Assembly: GCF_963675165.1 (NCBI RefSeq) | Contig: NC_087377.1 | Coordinates: forward strand, 2,944,978-3,008,977 | Direction: 5' to 3' | Source: Halichondria panicea | Lineage: Eukaryota; Porifera; Demospongiae; Suberitida; Halichondriidae | DNA length: 64,000 bases | In this document: positions 34,501-45,575 of the stretch, piece by piece | How the letters are laid out: each line of letters opens with the position of its first letter | Numbering within the stretch: the first letter of the stretch is position 1 | Notes under the pieces: model-generated | The model's input: the letters and a program-made list of their open reading frames with translations, nothing else | What the model was told of the DNA's origin: nothing | Databases searched by the model: none | Position numbers and translations under genes: made by a program

Positions 34501-37092
34501 AAAAAAAAAAAAAAGGAACCTTTGACTAGCTAGGAAGAGTAGCAGTAGTAGTAGGAAGAGTAGCAGTAGTAGTAGCAGTGCAAGCAGGACTAGACTAGAT
34601 TAAAAAGTTGGTGGAAAGAATAACTGACCGTTTGGACGTCACCTGGCTGCCAGACTTTCATCTCGACTCTTCCCCCTGAGTAGCTGGCCTTTCTCTAAGC
34701 CACAAAACTGAGCAAGAAGCTAAAGAAGCAGCTAGACAGAGACATGTACCTAGCCTTGAGAATTGGGAGGCGTGGCTCAACTAGTTAGCCCAGCCCAGAG
34801 GAATTGTTACCGTGGGTACTGAACAACCGTAGAAGTACAGCTAGCCCTGGCTTTACTGAATTAACTAGCTGTGTCTGCTGTCTAGTTGGACCAGATTTAG
34901 CTAGATAATGGGGTAGAGAATAGTTGAGCGGTGCTGTGTGTAGCTTGAACTGTACTGGCTGGCAAGAATCTAGTAAGCACCCTATGCACTGATAACTCGT
35001 CAGAATGGAGGGTATGTTCTAGGGATCTGGACATCTGTACATCCAAAGGAGCCAGGGAGTGCCAATCATCTTCTCCCAGTCTCTGACACGCTAAACAAAA
35101 AGAACTAGAACTGGGAGTCCCAGCTAGAATTGCTAGCCGGATCTAGACTAATAGAATGACATGGAGGCGTGGTGAGGCCGGATCCACACTAATTGATCGA
35201 CCTAAAGACGCTCCTGTTCCAGATTTTCACGAATGGCAAGGAAAGGGATAATGCAGCCATTAATTTTAGACTTGAACTTTTGGCATCGATCGTTTTTAAC
35301 AACAATTATGGTTGATCATTACCCACTCTCTGAGTTTTTGCATGCAGCAAAATTAAATTGTTTATCATGTGTATAAAAGCTATTAGTAGCTTTATGTTGT
35401 GTAGCTTTGGCATCTCCACCGAGGCATCAGCACCTGCGGTGCTTCATTATTTCAGTACTTGAAACAAAGATAATTCATGAGGCAACTTGTAGCACTTCCT
35501 ATCTTAGGGCATGCAGACTGTATTACATCAGAGTAGGGTGGACAGGGTCAAAAGATCACTAATGAATCATCTTCTTCTTCTTCTTCTTCTTTGTAGCCTC
35601 CAAATAATGAAGAGTAGCCCATTGGGCAGACGAAAAAGAATATTTGAAAATGGGTATTATTATAACACGCAGTAAGAGGGTGGAGCTTTAAACCAATGTG
35701 CTTGTGAGAAGGAGATCAGCGCGGGTTTGCCTCACGTGAGCTTATGTTTTATGCCTCACGTGAGCTTATGTTTTGTGCAGTTTGACTGCACATCGCGCCC
35801 TGATTCTTGTGATAAAGTAGCCCCTTCATGTTACTGCTGCTGCAAATTAGTTAACTTTTAGCTACTGCGCCCCTCCAGAGAAATCATGCAGTCCCTAAAA
35901 GGGGTGACCTCTCACAAAGGTCGTAGTTCTGTCATGTCAAACTGACCTCTGACCTTTATAAATTAAAGTATAGGGGCTACCGTGCTGTAGAGTCATGAGA
36001 GTGAATGTATAGCTCAGCTATCATCTAAGTATACTCTTGTTTCCAGAATGAAAAGCACATCTAAGTATACTCTTGTTTCCAGAATGAAAAGGTGGCCTGC
36101 TGGCTAGAAAAGAGCTTGTTAAAGTAGGTTCAAGGTTCAAGTATTTTAATAAAGACTACGTCATTATTAACTTTTTGGCTTTGTGTCCAACCTCCTCTGG
36201 TATTGCATAACCAGTGTACACAGTGTTTACTTCCTCTGCCCCACAATCACAACAGAACTCTTACAACCGCATCGCCTGTATAATCATAGATTGAATAGAG
36301 AGAGGGATTGGAAACGGAAGTAGCGTCACGTGACATTTTACATTGAATTTGCAGCATGGCACCAGAGAGCCTTTGATGTCAATCCGTGTTACGGTTGCTC
36401 AACACGCGGGAAACAATGTTTCATGAATTATGATCACTATAAAAGATATTCAGAGCCCCCCTAAAACGTCTTTCTCATGCCCCCTAATGGTGAGCTTCAG
36501 TTAATTGGAAAATAAAAAAAACATTTTGTGAAGATAGCTAGAGGTACAAAACGTTCTTTGTCACGCTATGAGATCTTTATGTACCTAGAATGCTTCTAGT
36601 ATAGCTAAGACTGTGCAACTCATTGGTGTACTGTGTCCCATAATTATGGTCTCAAGTGTCAGTTGGAAGTGTAAGTTTAGTACAAATGTAGTATAATCTA
36701 GCAGACAGTCGAAGGTACTAGATTTTACTCAACGTTAGATACATAGCCTCGATTACACCCCGGCGTAATGCAGATATAATTCAAGGTAACTTCAATCCCT
36801 CTCCCTATTCAATCTATTGTCTAATATACATTGAAGGTTGCTATCAGGGGATCCGGTCCACTTTGGAATTTTAGCACTATAATTATACAGGTCAATCTTG
36901 ATTAAATTAGCTAGCTTCAGTCTAAATGATTTGAGTATACGTAGCTTCATCGTAACATTGTGTAATTACAACAACTGTAAGTGCGGGACTCTAGTGCATG
37001 ACTGTTATATCTATTGTCATATCCTCCTCACAGGTAATGCAGTGACTCCACTAGCCACTCCACACACAACCACTCAGTCAGGTAGCAGATAG
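25455..37092 (+). CDS. Death domain - ZU5 protein, nine exons, about 490 aa
   Basis: Exons 25455-25509, 28129-28203, 28313-28533, 30262-30391, 32310-32399, 32674-33194, 33248-33385, 33476-33659 and 37034-37092. All eight junctions agree in phase and the joined frame is open to TAG 37090-37092. Order: PIP-box-like start (QASLLSFF), acidic-basic linker ending KRPK, death domain in exon 3, a linker exon, a second KRPK linker, ZU5 in exon 6, and a possible UPA-like tail in exons 7-8. Death-ZU5-UPA combinations occur in UNC5, ankyrins and PIDD, and link to apoptosis or adaptor signalling. No signal peptide or membrane span is visible, so a cytosolic or nuclear protein is inferred. Exons 1 and 9 are the least certain; exon 8 unspliced would end at TAA 33665-33667. 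Confidence 0.72.
26105..26563. repeat. Old pogo-like MITE remnant
   Basis: Ends approximating CAGT...AACCTCC and CGAAGGTTCCACT with internal CCTCCCAC...GACAACC blocks, like 14793-15291 but decayed. Intron 1 of the death-ZU5 gene. Confidence 0.4.
26884..27340. repeat. Direct repeat, copy 1 (partner 29354-29790)
   Basis: ATCCCATTTGAGTGTATTTA onward is nearly identical in the two copies, which lie either side of exons 2-3. Internal subunits CTTTGTTC(A/G)AGAGTAG...GCTGCAA repeat three times. This could be a segmental duplication or two element copies. Confidence 0.75.
27361..27418 (+). pseudogene. Exon fragment of a Roc-COR-death paralogue
   Basis: Reads ISKNQKHFFTVYHCLKKSVG followed by the donor GTGAGA. 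This matches the end of the 61377-61617 exon (ISKNQKHFFTVYHCLKESVG, donor GTGAGA) apart from one residue, but lies on the opposite strand 34 kb away. The upstream part of the exon is missing, so this is a relic or a transposed piece inside intron 1. Confidence 0.8.
27494..27992. mobile_element. MITE, CCGTACTCTACCGAG family, copy 2
   Basis: TA-flanked, 499 bp, ends CCGTACTCTACCGAGATTAC and GTAATCTCGGTAGAGTACGG. Same interior as 3453-4025. Confidence 0.85.
28129..28203 (+). CDS. Linker exon 2 (RKILL...KRPK)
   Basis: Encodes GQRKILLQSDDEEGETQPKR and PKIIQ, phase 1-1. The layout matches exon 5 (ERKRLL...SKRPK), suggesting internal exon duplication. The KRPK cluster could be a weak nuclear localisation signal. 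Confidence 0.65.
28313..28533 (+). CDS. Death domain exon
   Basis: About 73 codons: LGLALGVKSNDLKDIEDEY, LMEMVGKRL, TWPYICECLRRPTV and DVAEEIEDKY. The spacing of LG.aLGv, dL..I and tW..l...Lr matches six-helix death domains, which make homotypic contacts. The donor TAT/GTGAGG gives phase 0 into exon 4. Confidence 0.85.
29354..29790. repeat. Direct repeat, copy 2
   Basis: Partner of 26884-27340, about 2.47 kb downstream. Carries the same CTTTGTTC-GCTGCAA subunits. Confidence 0.75.
30015..30220 (+). repeat. Family S repeat with hairpin H2, copy 1
   Basis: GCAGTTGCTAGGTTGGCTG start, hairpin stem GGTATCTATGGTTATAGTGT, end CTAACCATAAC. Matches 39475-39690 closely. Confidence 0.75.
30262..30391 (+). 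CDS. Linker exon 4, no known domain
   Basis: Phase 0 in, phase 1 out: VIDDRRGKQLEVEGAIEFGR and LVLTTQDLLQTYR. Only this frame is open, and its phases fit both neighbours. Confidence 0.6.
30712..30746. repeat. Short hairpin with CCCTCG/CTCGGG core (H5)
   Basis: ATTTTAGTACCCTCGCC pairs with CTCGGGATACTAAAT. The stem differs from the other hairpins but the core matches. Confidence 0.6.
30770..31227 (+). repeat. Family E repeat, copy 4 (empty-site reference)
   Basis: Runs from GTGCAAGTAAGAGTTTCTAT to GCACCCGCGGTGCTTTCATT without interruption, so it shows the unoccupied form of both insertion points used in the 33683-35455 copy. Confidence 0.8.
31328..32232. mobile_element. Family N element, copy 2
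   Basis: CATAGATAGTAGAGGAAGGG...GATTGGAAAC at the left and its complement TTTCCAATCCCCTTCCTCTA...CTATG at the right. Lies in intron 4 of the death-ZU5 gene, ending shortly before exon 5. Confidence 0.75.
32310..32399 (+). CDS. Linker exon 5 (RKRLL...SKRPK)
   Basis: Encodes DPLERKRLLGAGEEVESTLS then KRPKNDATIQ, phase 1-1, parallel in design to exon 2. Confidence 0.65.
32674..33194 (+). CDS. ZU5 domain exon
   Basis: 173 codons. FGIKISVLENSLPEGIDT, SELVSSIYRVKCEPKVQF and KKPLTLEIQHCAS follow the ZU5 pattern (strand, P-E-G turn, S-x-x-Y/V...P..F.KP..L.I.H). The second half (FEILEGGHFPISERHGSI, VLLRKVFG) completes the beta fold. It ends ATHVK with donor AAAG/GTAGGT. Confidence 0.8.
33248..33659 (+). 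CDS. Exons 7-8, possible UPA-like region
   Basis: Exon 7 (33248-33385) reads VIREELEKDRFTKEMDLDQI to TRVKPT; exon 8 (33476-33659) reads LSRDQIEGYSRVVNSNRQLG to HHLTLRIC. They lie where UPA follows ZU5 in UNC5, ankyrin and PIDD proteins, but sequence alone is not decisive. Exon 8 has a perfect GTAAGT donor. Confidence 0.65.
33894..34132. mobile_element. PIF/Harbinger-like MITE, 239 bp, TTA duplication
   Basis: Ends CACAGGAAAAATATCTAAAT and ATTTCAATATTTTCCCTGTG, flanked by TTA (33891-33893, 34133-34135). The intact site CTCGAGTTATGCC is seen at about 30847. A 3-bp TWA target suggests PIF/Harbinger. Confidence 0.8.
34311..35251. mobile_element. Element with CTTTCCTTG ends carrying an exon-like ORF and poly(A)
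   Basis: Inserted at a TA in family E (empty site GCTCTGCTAATGCAGCC). Ends TAACTCTTTCCTTGGCA and TGGCAAGGAAAGGGA are imperfect inverted repeats. Inside, after TCTGTTGTAG, a frame reads TTTVTNRYDELDEVVCELL and stops at a TAG; a 22-A run follows at 34493-34514. This may be captured gene DNA. Confidence 0.55.
35456..36283. other. Intronic repeat fragments
   Basis: A (CTT)n microsatellite at about 35569-35594, an end of the CAGTCTGCCCTAAGAC family near 35500, and a tract at 36210-36265 (ACACAGTGTTTACTTCCTCT) repeated at about 37950-38005. No exon found. Confidence 0.45.
36284..36820. mobile_element. Family N element, copy 3
   Basis: CATAGATTGAATAGAGAGAG...GGATTGG and complementary CAATCCCTCTCCCTATTCAA...TCTATTG ends. 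Shorter than copy 2. Confidence 0.7.
37034..37092 (+). CDS. Proposed last exon of the death-ZU5 gene
   Basis: The acceptor TCCTCCTCACAG is strong. Phase 1 joins exon 8 as C/NAVTPLATPHTTTQSGSR then TAG. Chosen over the exon-like ORF at about 34330 because that one lies inside an inserted element and would give TAA at the junction. Confidence 0.5.
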
Positions 37093-37132
37093 TGTGCATT
37101 GGTTTGTATTGTGAATTAGGTCAACATTACAT

Positions 37133-37832
37133 TAGCCTCCTTCGCAGCCTCTCCTTTTTCTGTTCTTTGTCACGGAAGAGAAAATTGGAGGAACAAAGAA
37201 AGAAAGAAGGAAGCGACAAAGAAAAAGGAGAGCCTGCCTTGCTAAGTCGCGTGATCTCCTACTGGCGTAGATAAATTTTAACGAGCGTGGGCGAGAGAAA
37301 ACCTCAATAACTGTCCTCCCACACAGTACTTGGAGCGCATTTACCAGGAACATAATCTGTTATGAACAGTACAGTACAGTGCAGTAGAGTCAGCCTTCGT
37401 GAGACCTTTAGTCAGTAGAGGAAGTATGAAAGACTAGAGTAGAGTAGACTATACTGCTGTAATAATTATATCTACTAAGGTCTGTTTTGAGCTAAATTTA
37501 GATAATTATAGATCTAGATCTTTAGTCTTTACTAGGTAAGCCCTCGTCTACGATGTCTCCACGCTTGATTCTGGCTTACTATCTACGATGCTAACAGCTT
37601 TTATGTTGCGTAGGCATGCTGTAGCTATTTGCTTTGTCAGGCTCCGCCCAGCTAGTGATTGCCCACGTTCATTTTTTCACTCGTCTACCACTCATCTACC
37701 GTCACGCGACTTAGCAAGGCGGGCTCTCCTTTTTCTTTGTCTCTTCTTTCTTTCTTTGTTCCTCCAATTAGTCCCGTATTTGAACTACTATGACAAATAA
37801 CACAGAAAAAGGAGAGGCTGCGAAGGAGGCTA
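37133..37832. mobile_element. Long inverted-repeat element, TAGCCTCCTTCGCAGCC ends
   Basis: Arms of about 125-130 bp (TAGCCTCCTTCGCAGCCTC; inner AGTCGCGTGA) in inverted orientation. ORFs on both strands are reflections of the arms. It interrupts or abuts an H3-type hairpin at 37838-37905. The ends resemble the TAGCCTCGAT family. Confidence 0.75.
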
Positions 37833-38094
37833 GGATATATTGGCTCAGTAGTGCCTTTGTCCTCGAGGTGGCACTCGTGCATGTGTCACAACTATAACTT
37901 AGTCACTCTTTCTACCAGGAGAATGCACTCCTGTTTCTACTTATTACATAACCTGTGTACACAGTGTTTACTTCCTCTGCCCCACAATCACAACAGAACT
38001 CTTACAACTGCCCAATCCATTACCATACACTGTGTGAAGCTTTTTATTCGCTATAGGGGCCATTTGTATAAGTGTGTGTATTGCATTAACTATA

Positions 38095-38313
38095 CCGTAT
38101 ATATAATTATATTGCGAGTAATTTTCGTGGGGTAACAAATTCGTTATAGTTTCGTGGGCAAGCTGACTTTCACGAATACATAGGTGTGGTTTACTGGAAC
38201 GCATACAATGCAGTACAGGCAATAAAGTCAACCTACATTTTTATATACTGACGAAAATCACCGTTTTCGATTTTTTAATGACTTTTTTACCCCACGAAAA
38301 TTACTCACTATAG
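38095..38313. mobile_element. CCGTATA MITE with AATTTTCGTGGGG ends, copy 3
   Basis: Left CCGTATATATAATTATATTG...GTAATTTTCGTGGGG, right CCCCACGAAAATTACTCAC. Adjacent to TA. The right tip is diverged. Confidence 0.7.
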
Positions 38314-38587
38314 TATCTGTCAAGTCCATTAAACACGTTCTATCAGATCGTATCATAATCGGATTGCTATTCGAAAGCCTTCACTCTGGAAAACACATGA
38401 TCTTGATTCCTACAGGCCCGGCATTCCCCATTAATATACACATTGCTTATATTGTAATTATTTGTGCATTTTCAGGTGCTTACTGTATATGCAGTTTGTC
38501 ATAAAACTGGCCATTTTCAATGCTTGTGTGTGTGTAGGATCGTCACAAGAGATGCATACTAGCAGAAACCAAACGGTAAAAGTTGAA

Positions 38588-38757
38588 CAACCCTAACCCT
38601 AACCCCTTTACCCTAACTCTAATCTCTTACCCTAACCCTAACCCTGACCCTGACCCCCTAGCCTGTTACCCTAACCCTAACCTTATGGCCTATAACCCTA
38701 TCCCTAACCCTTTACCCCTTATGCTAACTATAACCCTTACCCATACCGTTACCTAAC
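38588..38757. repeat. Interstitial telomere-like (CCCTAA)n
   Basis: Degenerate CCCTAA/ACCCTAACCCT units with CCCTGACCC variants. TTAGGG is the metazoan telomere repeat. Flanked by a MITE and an AT satellite, so it is internal. Confidence 0.85.
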
Positions 38758-38767
38758 CTCTTATATA

Positions 38768-38975
38768 CCGTACGGGTAGAAAATTTCGAGGGTGTAAAAT
38801 TTCGTGCAATTCAATATTCTGGAAAATTTCGCGGGTAGTAAATTTCGTGGAGTTAGGGTGTGTCACTATCTCGCATGCGTAAACAAAGCCTTTCGCGGGT
38901 TTTAATTTTCGTGTTCTGCAGCCACCCACGAAAAACGCGAAATTAAAAACACCTCAAAATTTTCTACCCGTACGG
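38768..38975. mobile_element. MITE, CCGTACGGGTAGAAAATTT family
   Basis: Ends CCGTACGGGTAGAAAATTTC and AAAATTTTCTACCCGTACGG with TA on both sides, 208 bp. Inner TTTCG motifs like the other CCGTA MITEs. Confidence 0.85.
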
Positions 38976-39002
38976 TACCCTTATAACCGCCCATAATCCC
39001 GA

Positions 39003-39450
39003 CATTATGCACATTATATGCGTAATATACATACACAATTAAGTGTACCTGTAGCCAAACTCTATATCCGTAACACCAACACATCCCAACTTGGATCTCA
39101 CAAATTTGACATTATGCATATTATGCATATTATACACAATTAAAATAATTATTTGACATTATGCACATTATGCAGCTCAATTATACATCAAATATAAAAT
39201 TTGACTTTATGCATATTATGCATAATATACACCACTTACTAAAATGTGACATTATGCACAATATGCATAACAATTATACATCAAGTATAAAAATAATGCA
39301 TAATGTCATAATTATTACATCACTTGTATGAATGTGACATTATGCACATTATACATTTTTATATCAACATTATATGTTACATGTATAATGTGGGGATGTT
39401 ATGCAATTATACATATAATGTCATGCTAATGTCAGTATAACATGCATAAA
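39003..39450. repeat. AT-rich satellite, units about 45-50 bp
   Basis: Repeats of GACATTATGCACATTATGCA followed by variable ATACACAATTA-type spacers, at least seven units, degenerate. Confidence 0.8.
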
Positions 39451-39474
39451 TAACCAATCCTGCACACTTATGGA

Positions 39475-39690
39475 ATAATGATGCAGTTGCTAGGTTGGCT
39501 GTTTATATAGGTTGACTGTTGCTAAGCTAGTGCATTTCTAGTAGCCAATAGGCTTTGGGATCTAAATCAGTTAGAACATGTGCATTCGGTATCTATGGTT
39601 AGTGTCCCTCATCCCTCGGGCTAAAGCCCTCGAGCTTTGGGACACTATAACACATAGATACCTCATGCCCATGTTCTAACCATAACTTAG
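39475..39690 (+). repeat. Family S repeat with hairpin H2, copy 2
   Basis: Full hairpin: GTTAGAACATGTGCATTCGG arm, loop CCCTCGGGCTAAAGCCCTCG, then the complementary arm ending CTAACCATAAC. Confidence 0.8.
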
Positions 39691-39971
39691 AAACGAGGTA
39701 CCCCTCGAAGTACCATCCGTGTTTCCCCGCGGTTTTAATCTAGGCTTACTTCCAACGTTGTGGGGTCTAAACATGAATAATTCATGAGAATTGTTTTTAC
39801 TGTCTGTAAAAAGTCCACGAGCAGTTCTGCTGCTAAACATCAATTTCATCAAATACTTGTGGCCGTTTGGGACACAGCATACTACTTAGTGACACAATTA
39901 ACCTTAGCTATATCATAGTAGCTAAGTAAACTAACACAAGCATGAAAAATCGCTCTGTGTTAGACTAGCCG

Positions 39972-40022
39972 TAGCCTCGATTCCAGGCCGCCGCTAGTTC
40001 AAGCGGCCTGGAATCGAGGCTA
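39972..40022. mobile_element. 51-bp minimal Mutator-like hairpin element
   Basis: TAGCCTCGATTCCAGGCCGC...GCGGCCTGGAATCGAGGCTA with almost no interior. Flanks GACTAGCCG and GACTCGCCG agree at 8 of 9 bases, the duplication length of P1 and P2. Confidence 0.7.
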
Positions 40023-40409
40023 GACTCGCCGCTACTTCATGTGACAATCAAGATTGTATTTTCTTCGTTTCCAAATGATACTCACCATCAGGGGGCATTG
40101 TGTAAGTTGTGGAGGGGTCTTTGGCTCTGTGTCATGTTCTCAATTTTCGTTCTATTAAAAAAAATCGGCCTGGGACCGAGGCTAGCATAGACTATGATTA
40201 GACTCCCGGTAAACTTACCCCGGGTATACAGCAAAACACGGATTGTTTCTGAGCTCTACATTTTTTTTCATGTAATGATAATAATTATTATTATTATGCT
40301 GTGACTATTATTACGGCACTGTAAAGGCTGCTTACCTTGCTATTCTTACGGCATGGTGAACTTTCACCTCTGACCATAATAATAATTTATGCGCATGCGC
40401 TATAATAGA

Positions 40410-40881
40410 TCAAAACTAAAAAACATTTGCAATGTGAACGTTGCTAGGATTACCAGGAAAAGAAAAGCGCGAAAAAGCGAAGAAACAAGAAATTCGGCGA
40501 GTGCATAACTCCAATCCGTTACAACGTCATTCACATGTACAGCAATATTATTTTGTTTTGGTTTTTGTGCTTTTCCTAGCCAATCTTTTATGAATTTTTG
40601 CAAGGTATGTAATGTGTTTGTGATGTTTTAGTGTTGAGCAAACATGCAAGTGTTGGATGTGTGAGTGGAGATTGTGATTCTTATTTCTTATTCTCGGTTC
40701 ATTTTTACCCAACTTGTGTTTTGATTCTAAAATCATTATCAACAGTAGGCCACTCGACTGTACATGTTCATGACGTTGTAACGGATTGGAGTTATGCACT
40801 CGTTGTTTCTTCGCTTTTTCGCGCTTTTCTTTTCCTGGCAATCCTAGCAACGTTCACATTGCAAATGTTTTTTAGTTTTGA
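40410..40881. mobile_element. Long inverted-repeat element, arms about 125 bp
   Basis: TCAAAACTAAAAAACATTTG through GGATTGGAGTTATGCACTC-type sequence recurs inverted. ORFs on both strands are artefacts of the arms. Confidence 0.75.
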
Positions 40882-41455
40882 TTCCCTTTCTTTTTTCATT
40901 ACAGTAGTACATTAGTGATAAGATAAATGTGACGTTGATTAATTTGTCATCGTCCTGTAATCTTGTTGAAGATAATATATAAGTGGTCGTTGGACAGAAG
41001 TATATTATACTCTTCAATAATGAAAGTAGAGAAGACAGAACTGGAATAAACATTATTATTTTATTCAGAATCTATGTGATAAAATGACAGCCATGTTTAT
41101 ATTATAATTATACTGTAGATGTACTTCCAAGTGCAAAAGCATGGAGGCCTATGGCTATGGTATATCCAGTCAGTGCATATACGTCTAGCATAAATAGCAT
41201 ACCTGAAGTGAGAGAGAATGGAGAGCTGAGCTGAAGAAAGCCGGGAGGCTCTGTGTTATCGATGTCAAAGCCACGCCCATCTCGTAAGTTGCCATGTGCA
41301 TTGCTGTGGCAGTCATTTAAAGATGGCGGAATTGCGTAGGTAAGAAAAGTAGAGCCTGAGAGGTCATCTGCCTCTTGGAAGCGAACGCAATTCTGAGAAA
41401 AATGCCCATGGTCCGGGTTCTAGTCGACTAGAAGCTGTATCCAGAATCTTCTGAG
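40882..41455. other. Unclassified intergenic DNA before the LINE
   Basis: No coding sequence seen. A possible LINE upstream region begins near 41280, but its boundary is unclear. Confidence 0.35.
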
Positions 41456-43236
<1,781 letters not shown>

Positions 43237-43674
43237 CAGACAATTACATGATTATAGAATAGATAACTCCGCACTTTACTTAGCTGAACAGGTGGATATT
43301 TGTATAAACTAGTAAACATTTCTAGCAGGTGAATTTAACTGCCAACACTCCACTAATACTAGTAATTAGACTCTCAGCAATCTCACAACAGACGAAAATA
43401 CTAATAGTACACAAATCGGGAAGAATTAGTAGGTATGGTAACACTGGCAAGTAGAGAACATTCTAGACTTAGCTAGTAAAAGAATAACAACTCAGGACAT
43501 AATCATACACCTCTAATAAAGCTAAAGGTTATTATACTTCCTATACATAATTATGTTCTATTACCAAATAATTATGCATGGTACTTAACAATTACTGATT
43601 TCATCACACTAGAATTACTAATAGTACACAGATCGGGGAAGAATAGGTGTGGCTTAGTGTTTCCTAGGGGATAT

Positions 43675-43803
43675 AAACTAGTTATAATACGTGCACTCGG
43701 GCTGCATGGCATATATTGCACTCAGCCCTCGGGGCTGGCGCCCTTGTGCTTCAGTGCAATATATTCCATACATCCCTTGCGCCCGTGTTATAACTATAAC
43801 TTA
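43675..43803. repeat. Hairpin H1 (family Q terminus), solo copy
   Basis: Stem GTTATAATACGTGCACTCGG...GGCATATATTGCACT pairs with AGTGCAATATATTCC...CGTGTTATAAC. Loop CCCTCGGGGCTGGCGCCC. Ends AACTATAAC. Confidence 0.75.
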
Positions 43804-43981
43804 TGGGCACCCAATGTTATTATTATCTCTCATCAAGCAAAATAATGGAGGGTATTTGGAATTTGTTGTGTATGTCCAAGTGAACGGAACAACCTATCTC
43901 TTAAAAGATCACCTGAAGTCGCAATAATGGTATATTCACTAATTAACAATTTTACTACTTCTTTAGTATGTGCTTATATAG

Positions 43982-44269
43982 AATGCTGTAGAGCTCTATA
44001 TAAAATGAACGGATTCAGTCCAACTTTGGAGGCTGCACTCCCTCCAACTGTACTGAACAGTGCAGTAGGACTCATTGGAGTCATAGTCGGAGCTGTGATA
44101 ACACCTGTCATTTTGGCAGCAGTAATTATTCTAACTGTCATGTGGTAAGTGAAGCTTTATATTTATTACTCAACAGCAAATTTTATTGAATCTGGGAATC
44201 ACTGCATTATTCAGCAAAAAATGGTACTGTAAGCATAAAAAAACAAGAAGAAGGAGATGGGCGATGTAA
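43982..44269 (+). pseudogene. Transmembrane exon pair of a receptor-like gene, partial or decayed
   Basis: Exon 43982-44144 encodes FSPTLEAALPPTVLNSAVGL then IGVIVGAVITPVILAAVIIL, one clear membrane helix, ending ATGTG/GTAAGT. Exon 44215-44269 continues in phase as CKKWYCKHKKTRRRRWAM and stop, a basic stop-transfer tail. Just downstream, one frame over, is VVVNPLYEDITIV, an NPxY tyrosine motif typical of receptor tails, which suggests a one-base shift. Upstream only a possible exon scrap (YLEFVVYVQVNGTTYLL, about 43855-43925) is seen. Family unknown. Confidence 0.5.
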
Positions 44270-44756
44270 AGGTCGTTGTAAATCCTTTGTACGAAGACAT
44301 AACTATTGTAGCTAAGCTTAGGAACTAGCTAGCAATTTTTTACTAGAAATAAAAACCACACGATAAAATATTTGCAGTATAGCTCGATCTTTTAGTGATA
44401 GTGTTAATAATTTTTGTTTAATTGTGTTAATTAACCCGATGTTTATCAGTTCTGAAATTGATTAAATGCAGCAAAACACGTATTGCTACTATAGGGGGAT
44501 ATGATATAATGATATAATTATTACTTGTAGTCATGCAGCTTTATATAATAGTTGGTATCCATGCATGGGGAACAAGATGCTCAGAAGAGCACTCACCCCG
44601 TGCACGTTGGCGTAATTAGTATGGATTGAGGCACGTGACAAGTATAGGCCTGAGCTAATTATTCAATCAATTTTGCCTATTACTTTTATTCTCACTTTCC
44701 TTCCCTATATTATTCAAGAAACTCTCACCTATTATTCAAGTTTTTCAGTCAATAAG

Positions 44757-45575
44757 TTGGGTGCATGGAAAAGAAGGAAACGGAAAACGGAATCTATCTA
44801 GCTTCAAGGAGCTTCAAGGAGCAATAAAATAAGGTAGCTTGAGACAAGGGGGTGCTCCAGAGCATGCTTCCTACGCTCCTGGTCGATCAGAGTGAATGAA
44901 GTGAACCTGTTTGACTGATATGAAAGTTGAGTACATGGAAAAGCAGTATAGGAGGCCAGAATCTGAGAACTGAATACATCCAGCTTTCGCAAGTAACAGA
45001 TGACGTCAGGCAAGATTGTATGGAGAAGTAAGACCCTTGCAAAACATGGAGTGTGCTGCAACATTGCATGGCAACTTGATGCATGGCTGAACCTTACACA
45101 AGATTGTAATTATGTTGGAGAGTATAAGACCGTGAGATACAGCTGCAATGGTTGAACCTAGCCATCTAAACAGTACTGCATGGTAGCCTTGTACTTGTCC
45201 GGTTTTCGATTTTACTTCACTTGCTTCATGTTCACTCTCATGTTTATTTATTGATATTCAATTTAAAACACAGAATGATAATTAAACTGATGAGAGTGAA
45301 GTGAACATGAAAGCATAAAAACACTGTAATGATGAGATTGAGTGAATGAAGTGAACATGAAGCACCCCCTTGTCTCAAGCTACCTTACCTAGTTGCTCCT
45401 TGAATGTCATAGCTAGACTAGATGGATAGGCTTCCCCACAGCACCCCTTTACAAATACATCTTCTGCTATCAACTTTCACTACTGCAAAAAATACAGAAT
45501 GGTAATGGTCGTTTCCGTTTTCCGTTTCCGCCTTCCGTTTCCGTTTTCCGTTTCCTTCTTTTCCATGCACCCCAA
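44757..45575. mobile_element. Inverted-repeat element with TTGGGTGCATGG ends
   Basis: Outer arms TTGGGTGCATGGAAAAGAAG and CTTCTTTTCCATGCACCCCA; inner arms AAGGTAGCTTGAGACAAGGG near 44830 and its complement near 45385. Contains a GGAAACGG-rich stretch. Confidence 0.7.

Larger units (their letters stand above)
33683..35455 (+). repeat. Family E repeat, copy 5, with two insertions
   Basis: Starts ATTATGCCTCGATGCGCATG and ends CACCTGCGGTGCTTCATT. Interrupted at 33894-34132 by a MITE and at about 34311-35251 by a second element. Both host junctions are continuous in copy 4. Confidence 0.8.

Noticed and set aside
37092..37840. Lys/Arg-rich and Ser/Phe-rich ORFs on both strands
   Set aside because: They are the two arms of one inverted repeat element.
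38588..38757. True chromosome end
   Set aside because: Repeats are degenerate, short and flanked on both sides by ordinary sequence.
40400..40915. Mirror ORFs on both strands
   Set aside because: Arms of the 40410-40881 inverted repeat.
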